A DNA stretch of 64,000 bases from NCBI GenBank assembly GCA_002747175.1, contig PDTK01000029.1:1-64000 (forward strand), in the 5' to 3' direction. Origin of the DNA: Deltaproteobacteria bacterium. Lineage in GTDB: Bacteria; Desulfobacterota; Desulfobacteria; Desulfobacterales; Desulfosarcinaceae. This document shows, in pieces, positions 26,238-35,537 of this stretch; within the stretch, counting starts at the first letter, position 1; each line of letters begins with the position of its first letter. The notes beneath the pieces are model-generated. The model did not search any database and was not told the origin of the DNA. It was given only the letters and a program-made list of their open reading frames with translations. The position numbers and the translations under genes were made by a program.

Positions 26238-26370
26238 CATTCAACGTTGGGCCTCCGATGTTCAATTTTCGACGTTCTCGGGATTTCTGCGGGTTACATG
26301 TCTCGCCGGATCGGTCCGAACCTTTTCGGGCCGCTCCGGCATAGCCCGGGGTTTAAATCATTTCAATTGC
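26238..26370 (-). repeat. dispersed intergenic repeat copy R2
   Basis: On the minus strand it reads TTTAAACCCCGGGC, then CCCGAAAAGGTTCGGACCGA, GAGACATGTAACCCGCAGAA and GAGAACGTCGAAAATTGAAC, closely matching the first half of R1. Its edge overlaps the stop codon of the thiolase gene (26353-26355), so the repeat begins exactly at a gene end, as R3 does. Confidence 0.75.
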
Positions 26371-27603
26371 ACAAGCCATTGAGACCCCCCCGCCGCCGCA
26401 CAAGGTGGCCAGACCTAGATTTTTCTGGCGGCTGGCCAATGCGTGTAACAGGGTAACAATAATCCGGGCGCCGGTAGCGCCGATGGGATGGCCCAAGCCG
26501 ATACCTGAACCATTCACATTGGTGATTTCCCGATCCAGACTGAGTTCCCGTTCACACCCAATGTACTGGGCGGCAAAGGCCTCGTTGACTTCGACTAGTT
26601 CAAAGTCGGAGATGGAGAGGTGACCGGTCACCATCAAATGTCTGACGGCAGGTACTGGCGACAGACCCATTACAGACGGGTGGCAGGCGCCCCGTCCGAC
26701 GGTCCGGATACGTGCCAAAGGCTGTACGCCAAAAAGCCTGGCAGATTCTGCGGACATAATCACCAGGGCCGCGGAGCCATCGTTGATGCCGCTGGAGTTG
26801 CCGGCAGTCACCTTGCCGGTCTCGGAAACAAAGGCGGGGGGGAGTCTTTCCAGATCCGCCAGGGTCAACCCGCTGCGGAAATGCTCGTCCTGGTCGAAAA
26901 TCAACGGCGGCTTCTTGCGCCGGGGAACCGATACCGGAACGATTTCTGTTTTGAAGGCGCCTTCGCGGGTGGCCCGTTCGGCATTATGGTTGCTGCGCAG
27001 TGCCACGGCATCCATTTCTTCCCGGGAGATGTCCAGATGCTGGGCAATGAATTCGGCGGTGTGTCCCATAATATAGGGTTTCCCCCTGAAAAGGCTCAGG
27101 GGCGCCTGGTTCGCATCCACCGGGCCTTCCTCTGGATGGGGAATCAAATCTGAGCCGCAGTGCAACGATCGGGTCAGGGCATCCACGAGCTTCTGGTCCT
27201 GTAGACGGCAGCCCCAGCGGGCAGATGGGACATGGTAGGCCACTCCGCTCATGTGCTCCACCCCGCCGGCCAAAATGACTTCGGCCATACCAGCCTGGAT
27301 CATGGCCATACCCGACAAAACGGCCTCCATACCGGAGATGCAGACCCGATTGATTGTGACTGCCGGGATCGTGTCGGGAAGTCCTGCCAAGAGCGCACCC
27401 ACGCGGGCTACGTTCAGGGCGTCGGCCGGTTCGATGCAGCAACCGAAGCGGATATCGTCTATGTCGGCCGGGTCGATTCCCGCCCGAACCACAGCTTCTT
27501 TCATGGTAATGCTGGCCAGTGTGGCCGAGTGCATGTCTTTCAGGCTGCCGCCAAAGGAGCCGATAGCGGTCCGGCAGGCGGAGGCGATCACCACATCCTT
27601 CAT
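26353..27603 (-). CDS. acetyl-CoA acetyltransferase / thiolase (416 aa)
   Basis: A thiolase-fold enzyme with the nucleophilic cysteine in NRVCISGMEAVLSG (C88), the NEAFAAQY segment, histidine in GHPIGATGAR (H372) and the second cysteine in CGGGGVSMA (C402). All catalytic residues are present. It either cleaves 3-ketoacyl-CoA (beta-oxidation or similar degradation) or condenses acetyl-CoA units; sequence alone does not decide. It stands alone, without other fatty-acid genes beside it. At about 416 residues it is slightly longer than the usual 390-395. Confidence 0.92.
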   Translation of the reverse strand: MKDVVIASACRTAIGSFGGSLKDMHSATLASITMKEAVVRAGIDPADIDDIRFGCCIEPADALNVARVGALLAGLPDTIPAVTINRVCISGMEAVLSGMAMIQAGMAEVILAGGVEHMSGVAYHVPSARWGCRLQDQKLVDALTRSLHCGSDLIPHPEEGPVDANQAPLSLFRGKPYIMGHTAEFIAQHLDISREEMDAVALRSNHNAERATREGAFKTEIVPVSVPRRKKPPLIFDQDEHFRSGLTLADLERLPPAFVSETGKVTAGNSSGINDGSAALVIMSAESARLFGVQPLARIRTVGRGACHPSVMGLSPVPAVRHLMVTGHLSISDFELVEVNEAFAAQYIGCERELSLDREITNVNGSGIGLGHPIGATGARIIVTLLHALASRQKNLGLATLCGGGGVSMACAIEMI

Positions 27604-27643
27604 TTTCGGATTCCTTTCTTTCGCAAGATATTAACCTATCAAT

Positions 27644-27857
27644 TCAACATCCAATGTCCAATGCATAGTGCCATTGAATATTGAAAGCCAGTTGTTCGAT
27701 GGCCTCGTAGTCGGTCAGGTCATGGGTTTGTTTGAGCATGCGCACGCCCAAAACCGTATCAAGACCGCCGGAAGACATACCTCGAATACCAAACACTATC
27801 GTCCGTTCAGGTTGCAGATGCAATTCAAAAGTTTGAACAAGTGCTCGATAGCTGTTT
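27644..27857 (-). pseudogene. transposase N-terminal remnant (IS1182/DUF772-like)
   Basis: A minus-strand frame without a proper start reads YRALVQTFELHLQPE, FGIRGMSSGGLDTVLGVRML, then KQTHDLTDYEAIEQLAFNIQ and WHYALDI before stopping. This is the N-terminal region of transposases whose DUF772 part carries LTD..A.E....WHYAL. The frame breaks at GCATTGGACATTGGATGTTG, which is like the word-rich repeats elsewhere in the window. Only about 70 codons survive and no ends of the insertion sequence are visible. It lies 86 bases from the 3' end of tRNA-Cys. With the two tRNAs it accounts for the 555-base gap 27604-28158. Confidence 0.75.
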
Positions 27858-27943
27858 GAATATTAGAAGTCGCCACGGACGACGAAGTATTGATTCGTTA
27901 AAACAAGACAGAAGAAGTTCCGAGAATAACTTTGGAGGAAATG

Positions 27944-28018
<75 letters not shown>

Positions 28019-28030
28019 CTTATAAAAAAA

Positions 28031-28105
28031 TGGAGCGGGAAACGGGATTTGAACCCGCGACTTCGACCTTGGCAAGGTCGCACTCTACCACTGAGTTATT
28101 CCCGC
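28031..28105 (-). tRNA. tRNA-Gly (anticodon GCC)
   Basis: A 75-base cloverleaf with acceptor stem GCGGGAA/TTCCCGC, anticodon loop TTGCCAA (GCC), the T-arm GCGGGTTCAAATCCCGT and an encoded CCA. It lies 53 bases downstream of pgsA on the same strand. Confidence 0.97.
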
Positions 28106-28158
28106 TCAGTTGAAGGGCCACTACTATAAAGATTCGGACACAATGTCAACAGAAAAAT

Positions 28159-28722
28159 TCATCCCATGAGTAATTTTCTGAATCTGAGAAAATAGTCCGC
28201 ACCTGACCATAAGGTAAACACCAGCGCCCCCCAGAGAAAAAACATCCCAACAGCCTGGAAATCGAATCCCAGGGCCGGATAGTGAAACATCAAGGGAATG
28301 ATGGCGGCGATCTGAAATCCGGTTTTATATTTACCCAAGCTGGAGGCGGACACGTCCATTTCGTTCTGGGCGATGATGTTGCGCAACCCGGTTACGGCCA
28401 GTTCACGCCCGATGATGGCGCAGGCGATCCAGGCCGGCATCCATCCCAGCGCGGTCAGCATAATCAGCGAACATGAGACCAGCAATTTGTCCGCCATCGG
28501 ATCCATCACCTTGCCGAGGTTGGAAACCAGTCCGTAACGCCTGGCCAGGTACCCATCGAAATAGTCGGTGATGGCCGCGGCGCTGAATATCAAACCGGCC
28601 AGCAGCGCCGTGAAACGATTGGGTACCATCAACAAAAGCACGATCACGGGTACCGCCCCGATTCTGAACAGCGTCAAGGTGTTGGGGTGGGTCAATAATG
28701 ATTTGAGCTTTCTTTTTTCCAT
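28159..28722 (-). CDS. pgsA: CDP-diacylglycerol-glycerol-3-phosphate 3-phosphatidyltransferase (187 aa)
   Basis: A CDP-alcohol phosphatidyltransferase motif, D-G-x2-A-R-x8-G-x3-D-x3-D, is seen as DYFDGYLARRYGLVSNLGK followed by VMDPMADK, with about five membrane helices. It makes phosphatidylglycerol phosphate, the substrate of PgpA (encoded at 19.4 kb). The ATG at 28722 shares one base with the stop of the aldolase gene (TAATG), indicating coupling; a start at 28743 is also open. Confidence 0.93.
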   Translation of the reverse strand: MEKRKLKSLLTHPNTLTLFRIGAVPVIVLLLMVPNRFTALLAGLIFSAAAITDYFDGYLARRYGLVSNLGKVMDPMADKLLVSCSLIMLTALGWMPAWIACAIIGRELAVTGLRNIIAQNEMDVSASSLGKYKTGFQIAAIIPLMFHYPALGFDFQAVGMFFLWGALVFTLWSGADYFLRFRKLLMG

Positions 28723-29366
28723 TATGCCTTGTTCTTTTCCCAATCCGCCAGAAAAGATTGGATGCCTTTGTCGGTCAATGGATGGGCCGCCAGTTTGCTG
28801 AGCACATTGAAAGGAATCGTGGCGATATCCGCACCGGCCAGGGCCGAATCGAGTACATGCAACGGATTGCGAATACTGGCCACGATGATTTCCGTGTCGT
28901 AGGCATAGTTGGCAAAGATCTCGGCAATCTGTTCAATCAATTGCATGCCGTCCTGGGAAAGATCGTCCAGCCGGCCGACAAAGGGGCTCACATAGGTGGC
29001 ACCGGCCTTGGCCGCCATGAGGGCCTGCAGGGGTGAAAACACCAGGGTGACGTTGGTCTTGATATTTTCCTGGGAAAGCTGACGAGTTGCTTTGAGACCT
29101 TCCACGGTCATGGGCACCTTGATGACCACGTTTTTGTGGATCTTGGCCAGTTCGCGAGCCTCGCTGACCATTCCATCCGCTTCCAGGCTGATCACCTCGG
29201 CGCTGACGGGACCGTCGACGATTTGGCAAATCTCCTTGATCACCTCTTCGAGTACACGGCCTTCCCTGGCGATCAGTGACGGGTTGGTGGTGACGCCGTC
29301 CACCATACCCATGGCGTGGGCCTCTTTGATTTCAGCCACATTGGCGGTATCGATAAAAAATTTCAT
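28722..29366 (-). CDS. fsa: fructose-6-phosphate aldolase / transaldolase-like protein (214 aa)
   Basis: The short TalC/Fsa type: [26 protein letters not shown] and the Schiff-base lysine in VVIKVPMT (K83). At about 214 residues it lacks the extra parts of classic transaldolases, so it is either the single-domain transaldolase common in this kind of bacterium or a fructose-6-phosphate aldolase; the two cannot be told apart here. It sits in the pentose-phosphate/glycolysis branch. It is translationally coupled to pgsA downstream. Confidence 0.9.
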   Translation of the reverse strand: MKFFIDTANVAEIKEAHAMGMVDGVTTNPSLIAREGRVLEEVIKEICQIVDGPVSAEVISLEADGMVSEARELAKIHKNVVIKVPMTVEGLKATRQLSQENIKTNVTLVFSPLQALMAAKAGATYVSPFVGRLDDLSQDGMQLIEQIAEIFANYAYDTEIIVASIRNPLHVLDSALAGADIATIPFNVLSKLAAHPLTDKGIQSFLADWEKNKA

Positions 29367-29455
29367 TGTCCGGTATTCCTTCCTGATTCTTCAATGACTC
29401 CTGAATTTATGATCTTTTTCCTGTCATCCGTCAGCTATTCGCTACGGACGATCTG

Positions 29456-29710
29456 CTACACGCCCTTTTCGTCCATGAAACGGTCCCGGCATTGGTTCGA
29501 ACAAAAAAAATACTGTTTGCCGCCGCGCTGAACCTGTACCCCTTCGCGCTTGGGAAAGTAGATCCCGCACACGGGGTCCTTGATCATCACGTCGTCGATT
29601 GCAGCACCTGTTGATCGGGACTGGCCGACACCTTTGATATTGCGAAGCACCCACGATTTCACGGCGCGGTAAGCCAGGTAAACAATGGCGGTAAACATCA
29701 ACAATTTCAT
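29456..29710 (-). CDS. membrane-anchored YHS-type metal-binding protein (84 aa)
   Basis: One N-terminal hydrophobic helix (about residues 2-16) is followed by a small TRASH/YHS-like module: DPVCGIYFPKREGVQ and YFFCSNQCRDRFM, with three cysteines (C48, C69, C73 approximately) placed to bind a metal ion. The ATG overlaps the stop of folK (ATGA). Homologous small proteins are found widely in Desulfobacterota and proteobacteria, but the function is not established; metal sensing or delivery is a guess from the module. Confidence 0.8.
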   Translation of the reverse strand: MKLLMFTAIVYLAYRAVKSWVLRNIKGVGQSRSTGAAIDDVMIKDPVCGIYFPKREGVQVQRGGKQYFFCSNQCRDRFMDEKGV

Positions 29711-30249
29711 GGCATCCGGCCTCTTGTCAAGGTGGGTTGGGTTTCCATTGGCATGACATGCTGGGTGTCATCCTCCAGACCTTCCAGCAGATGGGCAACA
29801 GTGTCACCATACACGGGGTGCGTGACCGTGGGGTCTATATCACAAATGGGCACCAGGACAAAGGCCCTTTTGTGCATACGGGGATGGGGAATTTCCAGTT
29901 GCGGTGATCGCATGGTGCGGTTGTCGAAAAGCAGGATATCCAGATCCAGCAGGCGGGGGCCGAAGCGAATACCGCCTTTTTTTCGGCCAGTTTTCCGCTG
30001 AATGGAAAGCAGCAAATCGAGCAGTTCCAGGGGCGCCAATCGGGTGGCGATCCTCACAGCGGCATTGACGAACCAGTCCTGGTCCAGATAGTCCACCGGG
30101 GAGGTCCGGTAGAATCGCGAAACATCGAGCACTTTGCATCCATCCGATGCATTCACGACGGCAATCCCTTTCAGGCAGTTATTCACCTTGTCCCCCAGGT
30201 TGGCCCCCACAGAGAGCCAGGCCGTCGATGGCATTGTCAGCTCTGCCAT
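29707..30249 (-). CDS. folK: 2-amino-4-hydroxy-6-hydroxymethyldihydropteridine pyrophosphokinase (180 aa)
   Basis: The N-terminus AWLSVGANLGDKVNNCLKG, the ATP/Mg loop RFGPRLLDLDILLFDN and the PHPRMHKRAFVLVP segment are the HPPK signatures. The enzyme transfers pyrophosphate from ATP to the pterin in folate synthesis. The ATG at 30249 has GGGAGG four bases before it and overlaps the end of dapF by 13 bases; the longer open frame upstream (to 30441) is an artefact running through dapF. C-terminally it overlaps the YHS gene. Confidence 0.95.
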   Translation of the reverse strand: MAELTMPSTAWLSVGANLGDKVNNCLKGIAVVNASDGCKVLDVSRFYRTSPVDYLDQDWFVNAAVRIATRLAPLELLDLLLSIQRKTGRKKGGIRFGPRLLDLDILLFDNRTMRSPQLEIPHPRMHKRAFVLVPICDIDPTVTHPVYGDTVAHLLEGLEDDTQHVMPMETQPTLTRGRMP

Positions 30250-31064
30250 GCTTCCTCCCACAATTGGCCCTGGTAGATCACCCGGGCGTCTCCCTGGAGA
30301 AACACGTTGGTGAAGCGGTCTTCCTGCCGGTCGAAATGGACCGTCAACCGGCTCCCGCTGCGGGTGGTCAGGGTCACCGGCGGCTTCATGTTCCGTTGAC
30401 AGGCCAATACCAGTGCGGCAGCCACGTTGCCCGTACCGCAAGCCAGGGTTTCGTCCTCAACACCGCGTTCGTATGTGCGAATGAAGATTTGCCCGTCATC
30501 GGCAACGTCCACGAAATTGGCGTTGGTACCCTGGGGTGAATAGTCTGCATGATGGCGGATCTTCCGCCCGGTGGTCACCACATCGACGGCTTCGATGTCA
30601 TTGACCATCATGACCACATGGGGCACCCCGGTGTTTACACTGCCCACCATGACCGCCGTGTCATCCAGTTTCAATGACTGCCGGACAGCCACATCGCCGG
30701 GGTCTGTCATGCGGATTCGCACACCATCGTCACCAACCTGGGCATGAATGAGGCCGGCCAGGGTTTCGAATGTCATGTGCCGGCCGGCGATACCGTTGAG
30801 AAATGCGAATCGGGCCGCACAGCGTGCACCGTTTCCGCACATGTCCGGCAAACTGCCGTCGGCGTTGAAGAAACGCCATTTAAAGTCCGCCTGTTTTGCA
30901 TCTTCGATGAGCATCAGGCCGTCGGCCCCCACCGACAATTTACGCCGGCAGGCCCCGACCACCAACTGGGCCAGCCGATCTTCGGGCACCTGTTTCCGGC
31001 GGTTGTCGATGATGATGAAATCGTTTCCGCTTCCGCTCATTTTATAAAAAGGGATGGGGCTCAT
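30237..31064 (-). CDS. dapF: diaminopimelate epimerase (275 aa)
   Basis: The two catalytic cysteines are in DMCGNGARCAARF (C76) and ETLACGTGNVAA (C209), and the N-terminal FYKMSGSGNDFIIID is typical. The enzyme converts LL- to meso-diaminopimelate for lysine and peptidoglycan. Length is normal. Its ATG overlaps the stop of the preceding lipoprotein gene (ATGA). A small lipoprotein gene next to dapF is also seen in enterobacteria (lptM/yifL-dapF), which supports the reading of that neighbour. Confidence 0.97.
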   Translation of the reverse strand: MSPIPFYKMSGSGNDFIIIDNRRKQVPEDRLAQLVVGACRRKLSVGADGLMLIEDAKQADFKWRFFNADGSLPDMCGNGARCAARFAFLNGIAGRHMTFETLAGLIHAQVGDDGVRIRMTDPGDVAVRQSLKLDDTAVMVGSVNTGVPHVVMMVNDIEAVDVVTTGRKIRHHADYSPQGTNANFVDVADDGQIFIRTYERGVEDETLACGTGNVAAALVLACQRNMKPPVTLTTRSGSRLTVHFDRQEDRFTNVFLQGDARVIYQGQLWEEAWQS

Positions 31065-31534
31065 GGGGCCTCCGTTGTCAATGTCTGTTTGCCTGGAGAA
31101 AAAATGAAACGAACCGTATTGGAATCGACGCCCTTCACACCACGCGCCGTCGTCCTGACCTTGAAGGCGTATCGATATCCGGGGTCCAGGGCCTGGGACG
31201 TCATCATGGGTCCGTCGCCGGTATCCCGATGGGGTACGCCGGCGACCTTCTCGAAGACTAGGGGACAGGTGGCGCAGACCGGTTCACTGACATGCGTGCG
31301 AGAGCGGTAAATATCGTAGATCATCTCTTTGGCCAGTGGGGTGTCGCGTTTTTCCGGCAGGCGCCAGGTCAGAATGACCTGCGTACCTGCCACCCGGTAG
31401 TCGAGCGCCACAGCCGGCAGCCGAAGTCTTCGGTCCGGAGGTACCGGCGGTCCTTTGATACCGCAACCGGCCATTGAGAGCACCGCCAGCAGGAATCCTG
31501 TTATGATGTATCTTTGCAATAATGAAGTGTGCAT
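31061..31534 (-). CDS. LptM-like lipoprotein with a fibronectin-III-like domain (157 aa)
   Basis: A lipoprotein signal (LLAVLSMAGC, with the modified cysteine at about residue 24) is followed by GIKGPPVPPD, close to the CGLKGPL-type start of LptM/YifL lipoproteins that help LptD assemble. Unlike the short enterobacterial protein, it carries an additional about 110-residue domain with beta-strand pattern (VILTWRLPEK, YDIYRSR, YRYAFKVRTTA) resembling a fibronectin type III fold. It overlaps dapF by four bases. Outer-membrane assembly is an inference from the N-terminal motif and the dapF context. Upstream, 31535-31714 holds no gene, only a word-like repeat (TTAGCTCTTAGCTAAAAGCT). Confidence 0.75.
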   Translation of the reverse strand: MHTSLLQRYIITGFLLAVLSMAGCGIKGPPVPPDRRLRLPAVALDYRVAGTQVILTWRLPEKRDTPLAKEMIYDIYRSRTHVSEPVCATCPLVFEKVAGVPHRDTGDGPMMTSQALDPGYRYAFKVRTTARGVKGVDSNTVRFIFSPGKQTLTTEAP

Positions 31535-31714
31535 GATTGAAACTGAAATTTAGCCAAAGACAACGATGTTGAGCCATTAGCTCTTAGCTAAAAGCTAACG
31601 GCTTATTTCAAATCACAATATCGAATTCCTCAAACAAGTTCAATCGCCGCCCGTCTGGAAGTTGGCAAATTGTGATGTGTTCGGGATTTGCCCTTTCTGG
31701 CCAATAGATGGCTG

Positions 31715-33100
31715 TCATTCATCCAAAGCCAGGGTTTTGCGTGCCGCTTCGATGGCCACGGCAACATTGGTTGTCGATGTACCGCCATGGCTCTGTCGGC
31801 GGTCGACCATGTGCTCCAGAGTCAAATGGGTAAAAATGTCTTCTTGTATCAGCGACGAGAAGGATTTTAGCTCGTCTAAGGAGAGTTCGTTCAGTTCCTT
31901 GCCCTGATCCAGGGCGTGGGCCACGGCCGCCCCCACACAGGCATGGGCCTTTCGAAAGGGCATGCCCCGCCCCACCAGATAATCGGCCATGTCCGTGGCG
32001 TTGAGAAAACCGGTGGATGCCGCCCGGCGCATGTTATCCCGGTTGATGGTAATGTGCGGAAGCATCTGAATGTTGATATGCAGGCAGGCCGTCAAGGTAT
32101 CCACGGCATCAAACAGGGGTTCCTTGTCCTCCTGCATGTCCCGGTTATAAGACAGCGGCAAACTTTTCATCTGGGTCAGCAAGGTCATCAAGGCGCCGAT
32201 GACCCGCCCGGTTTTGCCACGAACGAGTTCGGGAACATCCGGGTTCTTTTTCTGGGGCATGATGCTGGAGCCCGTGGAAAACGCATCGGACAAGGTGATG
32301 AAACCGAACTCGGCGGTAGACCACAGGACCAGCTCCTCGGACAAGCGGCTCAGGTGCACCATGCAGATACCGGCCGCCGAGAGGTATTCCAGCGCGAAAT
32401 CTCGATCCGAAACCGCATCCATGCTGTTGTCGCTGACCGCTGCAAACCCCAGCAACTCGGCGACGTAGGCGCGGTCGATGGGATAGGTGGTGCCGGCCAG
32501 AGCCGCCGTGCCCAGGGGCATCACGTCGATGCGTTTCAGGCAGTCGGCCAGGCGTGCCCGATCCCGCGTAAACATTTCGTAATAAGCCAGCAGGTGATGG
32601 GCCAGAGACACCGGCTGGGCCCGCTGCGTGTGGGTATACCCGGGCATCACCACATCCATATGGTCCGCAGCCAGTTCCACGAGCACCTTTCGCAGGCCGG
32701 AGAGCAGCCCAATGGTGCGGCGGACCGCATCACGCAGGTACATGCGCAGATCCAGTGCCACCTGGTCGTTGCGGCTGCGGGCGGTGTGCAGTTTCTGGGC
32801 GACCTTCCCGGCCACCTTCAGTAGCCGGGCTTCGATGTGCATATGAATATCTTCCAGACTGTCGTCGAAAACGAATTCACCATGATCCAGTTCCCGCCTG
32901 ACCACACCGAGTCCCTCCACCAGTTGGACCGCCTCCTCCTGGGTAATCACGCCGACCTTGGCCAGCATTTTGCTATGGGCAATGCTGCCGGCGATGTCAT
33001 AGGGGTATAGACGCCGGTCATAGGCATGCGAGGCGGTAAATGCCTCAACACTTTTATCGGTCTTCTCGGCAAAACGGCCGTCCCAGAGTTTTTCCGCCAT
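31715..33100 (-). CDS. argH: argininosuccinate lyase (461 aa)
   Basis: The fumarase/aspartase-superfamily signature GSSIMPQKKNPD and the N-terminal LWDGRFAEKTDKSVEAF identify ArgH, which splits argininosuccinate into arginine and fumarate. Length is normal. It follows argB on the same strand after 84 bases; argF and argG are not between them, so arginine genes are split in this genome. Confidence 0.97.
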   Translation of the reverse strand: MAEKLWDGRFAEKTDKSVEAFTASHAYDRRLYPYDIAGSIAHSKMLAKVGVITQEEAVQLVEGLGVVRRELDHGEFVFDDSLEDIHMHIEARLLKVAGKVAQKLHTARSRNDQVALDLRMYLRDAVRRTIGLLSGLRKVLVELAADHMDVVMPGYTHTQRAQPVSLAHHLLAYYEMFTRDRARLADCLKRIDVMPLGTAALAGTTYPIDRAYVAELLGFAAVSDNSMDAVSDRDFALEYLSAAGICMVHLSRLSEELVLWSTAEFGFITLSDAFSTGSSIMPQKKNPDVPELVRGKTGRVIGALMTLLTQMKSLPLSYNRDMQEDKEPLFDAVDTLTACLHINIQMLPHITINRDNMRRAASTGFLNATDMADYLVGRGMPFRKAHACVGAAVAHALDQGKELNELSLDELKSFSSLIQEDIFTHLTLEHMVDRRQSHGGTSTTNVAVAIEAARKTLALDE

Positions 33101-33184
33101 GATTCGTTTTCGCTTTTTGTTCGTTGGTTCAGGGGTTCGGCGTCATCTGCTTTCAGCTTTCAGCCATCAACGATGAGCCATCAA

Positions 33185-34081
33185 CTAAGATCCAGTCACC
33201 TCCGTACCCACCCGCTCTTCAGTAAACAGCTCCAGCAAAATGGCATGATGGCGGGTGCCGTTGAGGATCGGCACCTTGCCGACCCCGCTGCGGATGGCTT
33301 TCAGCGCATTTTCGATCTTGGGAATCATGCCTCCGGTAATTTCACCATCGGTGATCATGCGGTCGATGGTATCGGCATCAATGGACGTGATCAGCTTACC
33401 GGCGGCATCCATCACCCCGTCCACATCGGTCAACAATATCAGACGCTCGGCGGACAGGGCCATGGCAATGTGGCCGGCCACCAAATCGGCATTGATGTTA
33501 TAGGTTTCCCCCTGACTGCCGGTACCGATAGGCGCAATGACCGGTATGAAACCCGCCTGGGAAAGGGTCTTGACAATGCGGGCATTGACGCGGGTTACCT
33601 CACCCACCATTCCCGGATCGATGATCTCCGGCGGGCTGTCCGCATCGGCGCGATGGACGATGCGCATCTTCCTGGCCTCGATCAGCCTGCCGTCCTTTCC
33701 AGAAAGGCCCACGGCAGCCCCCCCCTGCCGGTTGATCTGGGCCACGATGGCCTTGTTGACCTTGCCCCCCAGCACCATCTCCACCACCTCCATGGTCGGT
33801 TCGTCGGTGAGACGCATACCGCGCACGAATTGCGGCTGAATTCCCATGCGGTCCAGAACCTCGTTGATCTGGGGCCCCCCGCCGTGAACCACCACCGGAT
33901 TGAGCCCCAGATGCTTAAGCAGCGTGATATCACGGGCGAAATCAATCTTCAGTCGTTCGTCCACCATGGCATGGCCACCGTACTTCACGACCACCGTCAT
34001 GCCGGACAGCTTTTTGATATAAGGCAGGGCCTGGATGAGTATATCGGCTACGGTGGCCTTGGGGGGTGTTTGTGTGGTCAT
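33185..34081 (-). CDS. argB: acetylglutamate kinase (298 aa)
   Basis: An amino-acid-kinase fold with VVKYGGHAMVD near the N-terminus, VVHGGGPQINEVLDRMG and LTDVDGVMDAAGKL. It phosphorylates N-acetylglutamate, the second step of arginine synthesis. It lies 89 bases after hslU and upstream of argH, an order seen in several Desulfobacterota. GGAC precedes the ATG by 6 bases. Confidence 0.97.
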   Translation of the reverse strand: MTTQTPPKATVADILIQALPYIKKLSGMTVVVKYGGHAMVDERLKIDFARDITLLKHLGLNPVVVHGGGPQINEVLDRMGIQPQFVRGMRLTDEPTMEVVEMVLGGKVNKAIVAQINRQGGAAVGLSGKDGRLIEARKMRIVHRADADSPPEIIDPGMVGEVTRVNARIVKTLSQAGFIPVIAPIGTGSQGETYNINADLVAGHIAMALSAERLILLTDVDGVMDAAGKLITSIDADTIDRMITDGEITGGMIPKIENALKAIRSGVGKVPILNGTRHHAILLELFTEERVGTEVTGS

Positions 34082-34170
34082 TGAAAGTCCTTGGTTTGTG
34101 GGTTCAACGGTCTGGGGTTCGAGGGTTCGCGTAATGTCCGTTTCAGCGTTTGGCGTCTCGGCCCCCTTCC

Positions 34171-35535
34171 CTACAGAATATACCGGCTCAAATCCTCGTT
34201 TTGGGTGATCCCCTTCAATTTCTCGTCGACATATTCGGCATTCACGGTCAGGCGTTCCGGCTGTAAATCGGGTGCCTCGAACAGGATATCTTCCAGCAGC
34301 CGTTCCATGAGCGTATGCAGCCGCCGGGCACCGATGTTCTCAGTGCGCGAGTTGACCCCTTCAGCCGTTTCGGCGATCCGGGCCACCGCGTTGTCGGTAA
34401 AAACCAGGTCGAGGCCTTCGGTTTTGAGCAGCGCCACGTATTGCCTCAGCAATGCATTCTTGGGTTCGGTGAGGATGCGGTAAAAATCGTCGCGGTTCAA
34501 TGCATCCAACGATACCCGAATGGGAAAGCGGCCCTGGAGTTCCGGAATCAGGTCCGATGGCTTGACCGTGTGGAAGGCCCCGGAAGCGATGAACAGAATA
34601 TGGTCGGTTTTCACCGGACCATATTTGGTATTGACCGTCGACCCTTCGACGATGGGTAAAAGATCCCGCTGGACCCCTTCCCGGGAGACATCCGGGCCGT
34701 GGCCCTTGCCGTTTCCGGCGATCTTGTCGATTTCATCCAGAAAGATAATGCCGGCCTGCTCCACCCTGGCGACCGCATCACGGATCACCTGGTCCATATC
34801 CACCAGGTTCTGGGCCTCTTCGACTGCCATGGTCTGCATGGCCTCGGGCACCTTGATTTTACGCCGACGGGTATTTTTGGGCATCAACGGGCCGAGCATA
34901 TCCTTGAAATTGATTCCCATTTCTTCCATGCCTACATTGGAGAAAATTTCAACCATGGGCATGTTGCGGTCGGCCACGTCCAGATCCACATATCGATTGT
35001 CCAGCTTACCGGCCTGGAGCATTTTGCGCAGTTTTTCCCTTGTGGGCGACATGCTGTCCGTATTCGTGCTCACGATTTCCATCCCGCCGTCGGCAGGGTT
35101 ATCTCCCGAAGCCGGGGACGCCTTGGGCAGCAGCAGATCCAGCATACGCTCCTCAGCAATGCGCCGGGCCTTTTCCTGGACCGCCTCTTGCTGCCGCACC
35201 CGCAGGGCGTTGACCGTCAATTCCACCAGGTCCCTGACCATGGACTCCACATCACGGCCCACATATCCCACTTCGGTGAATTTGGATGCCTCGACTTTGA
35301 TGAAGGGCGACTCACTGAGGTTGGAAAGGCGCCGGGCGATTTCGGTTTTGCCCACGCCGGTGGGTCCGATCAGAATGATGTTCTTGGGGGCGATTTCATC
35401 TTTGAGGCCCTCGGGCACCTGGCGCCGGCGCCAGCGGTTGCGCAGGGCGATGGCCACCGACCGTTTGGCCCGGTCCTGACCGATGATGTATTTATCCAGT
35501 TCGACGACAATGTCACGCGGTTTTAAATGGTTCAT
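34171..35535 (-). CDS. hslU: HslU ATPase subunit of the HslUV protease (454 aa)
   Basis: An AAA+ unfoldase with Walker [15 protein letters not shown] (about 58-71), the I-domain insertion, Walker [11 protein letters not shown] and the sensor-2 region. It unfolds substrates and feeds them into HslV. The ATG at 35535 overlaps the end of hslV by two codons; a TTG two codons earlier is less likely. The family length is about 440-460. Confidence 0.97.
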   Translation of the reverse strand: MNHLKPRDIVVELDKYIIGQDRAKRSVAIALRNRWRRRQVPEGLKDEIAPKNIILIGPTGVGKTEIARRLSNLSESPFIKVEASKFTEVGYVGRDVESMVRDLVELTVNALRVRQQEAVQEKARRIAEERMLDLLLPKASPASGDNPADGGMEIVSTNTDSMSPTREKLRKMLQAGKLDNRYVDLDVADRNMPMVEIFSNVGMEEMGINFKDMLGPLMPKNTRRRKIKVPEAMQTMAVEEAQNLVDMDQVIRDAVARVEQAGIIFLDEIDKIAGNGKGHGPDVSREGVQRDLLPIVEGSTVNTKYGPVKTDHILFIASGAFHTVKPSDLIPELQGRFPIRVSLDALNRDDFYRILTEPKNALLRQYVALLKTEGLDLVFTDNAVARIAETAEGVNSRTENIGARRLHTLMERLLEDILFEAPDLQPERLTVNAEYVDEKLKGITQNEDLSRYIL

Positions 35536-35537
35536 GA

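Noticed and set aside
26175..26456. Plus-strand frame across repeat R2
   Set aside because: It is translated from repeat DNA and from the antisense of thiolase; similar words appear in translations of R1 and R3, so it reflects the repeat, not a protein.
29707..30441. 244-aa version of folK
   Set aside because: The first 64 residues are arginine/proline-rich noise translated from dapF in another frame; a good ribosome-binding site precedes the ATG at 30249.
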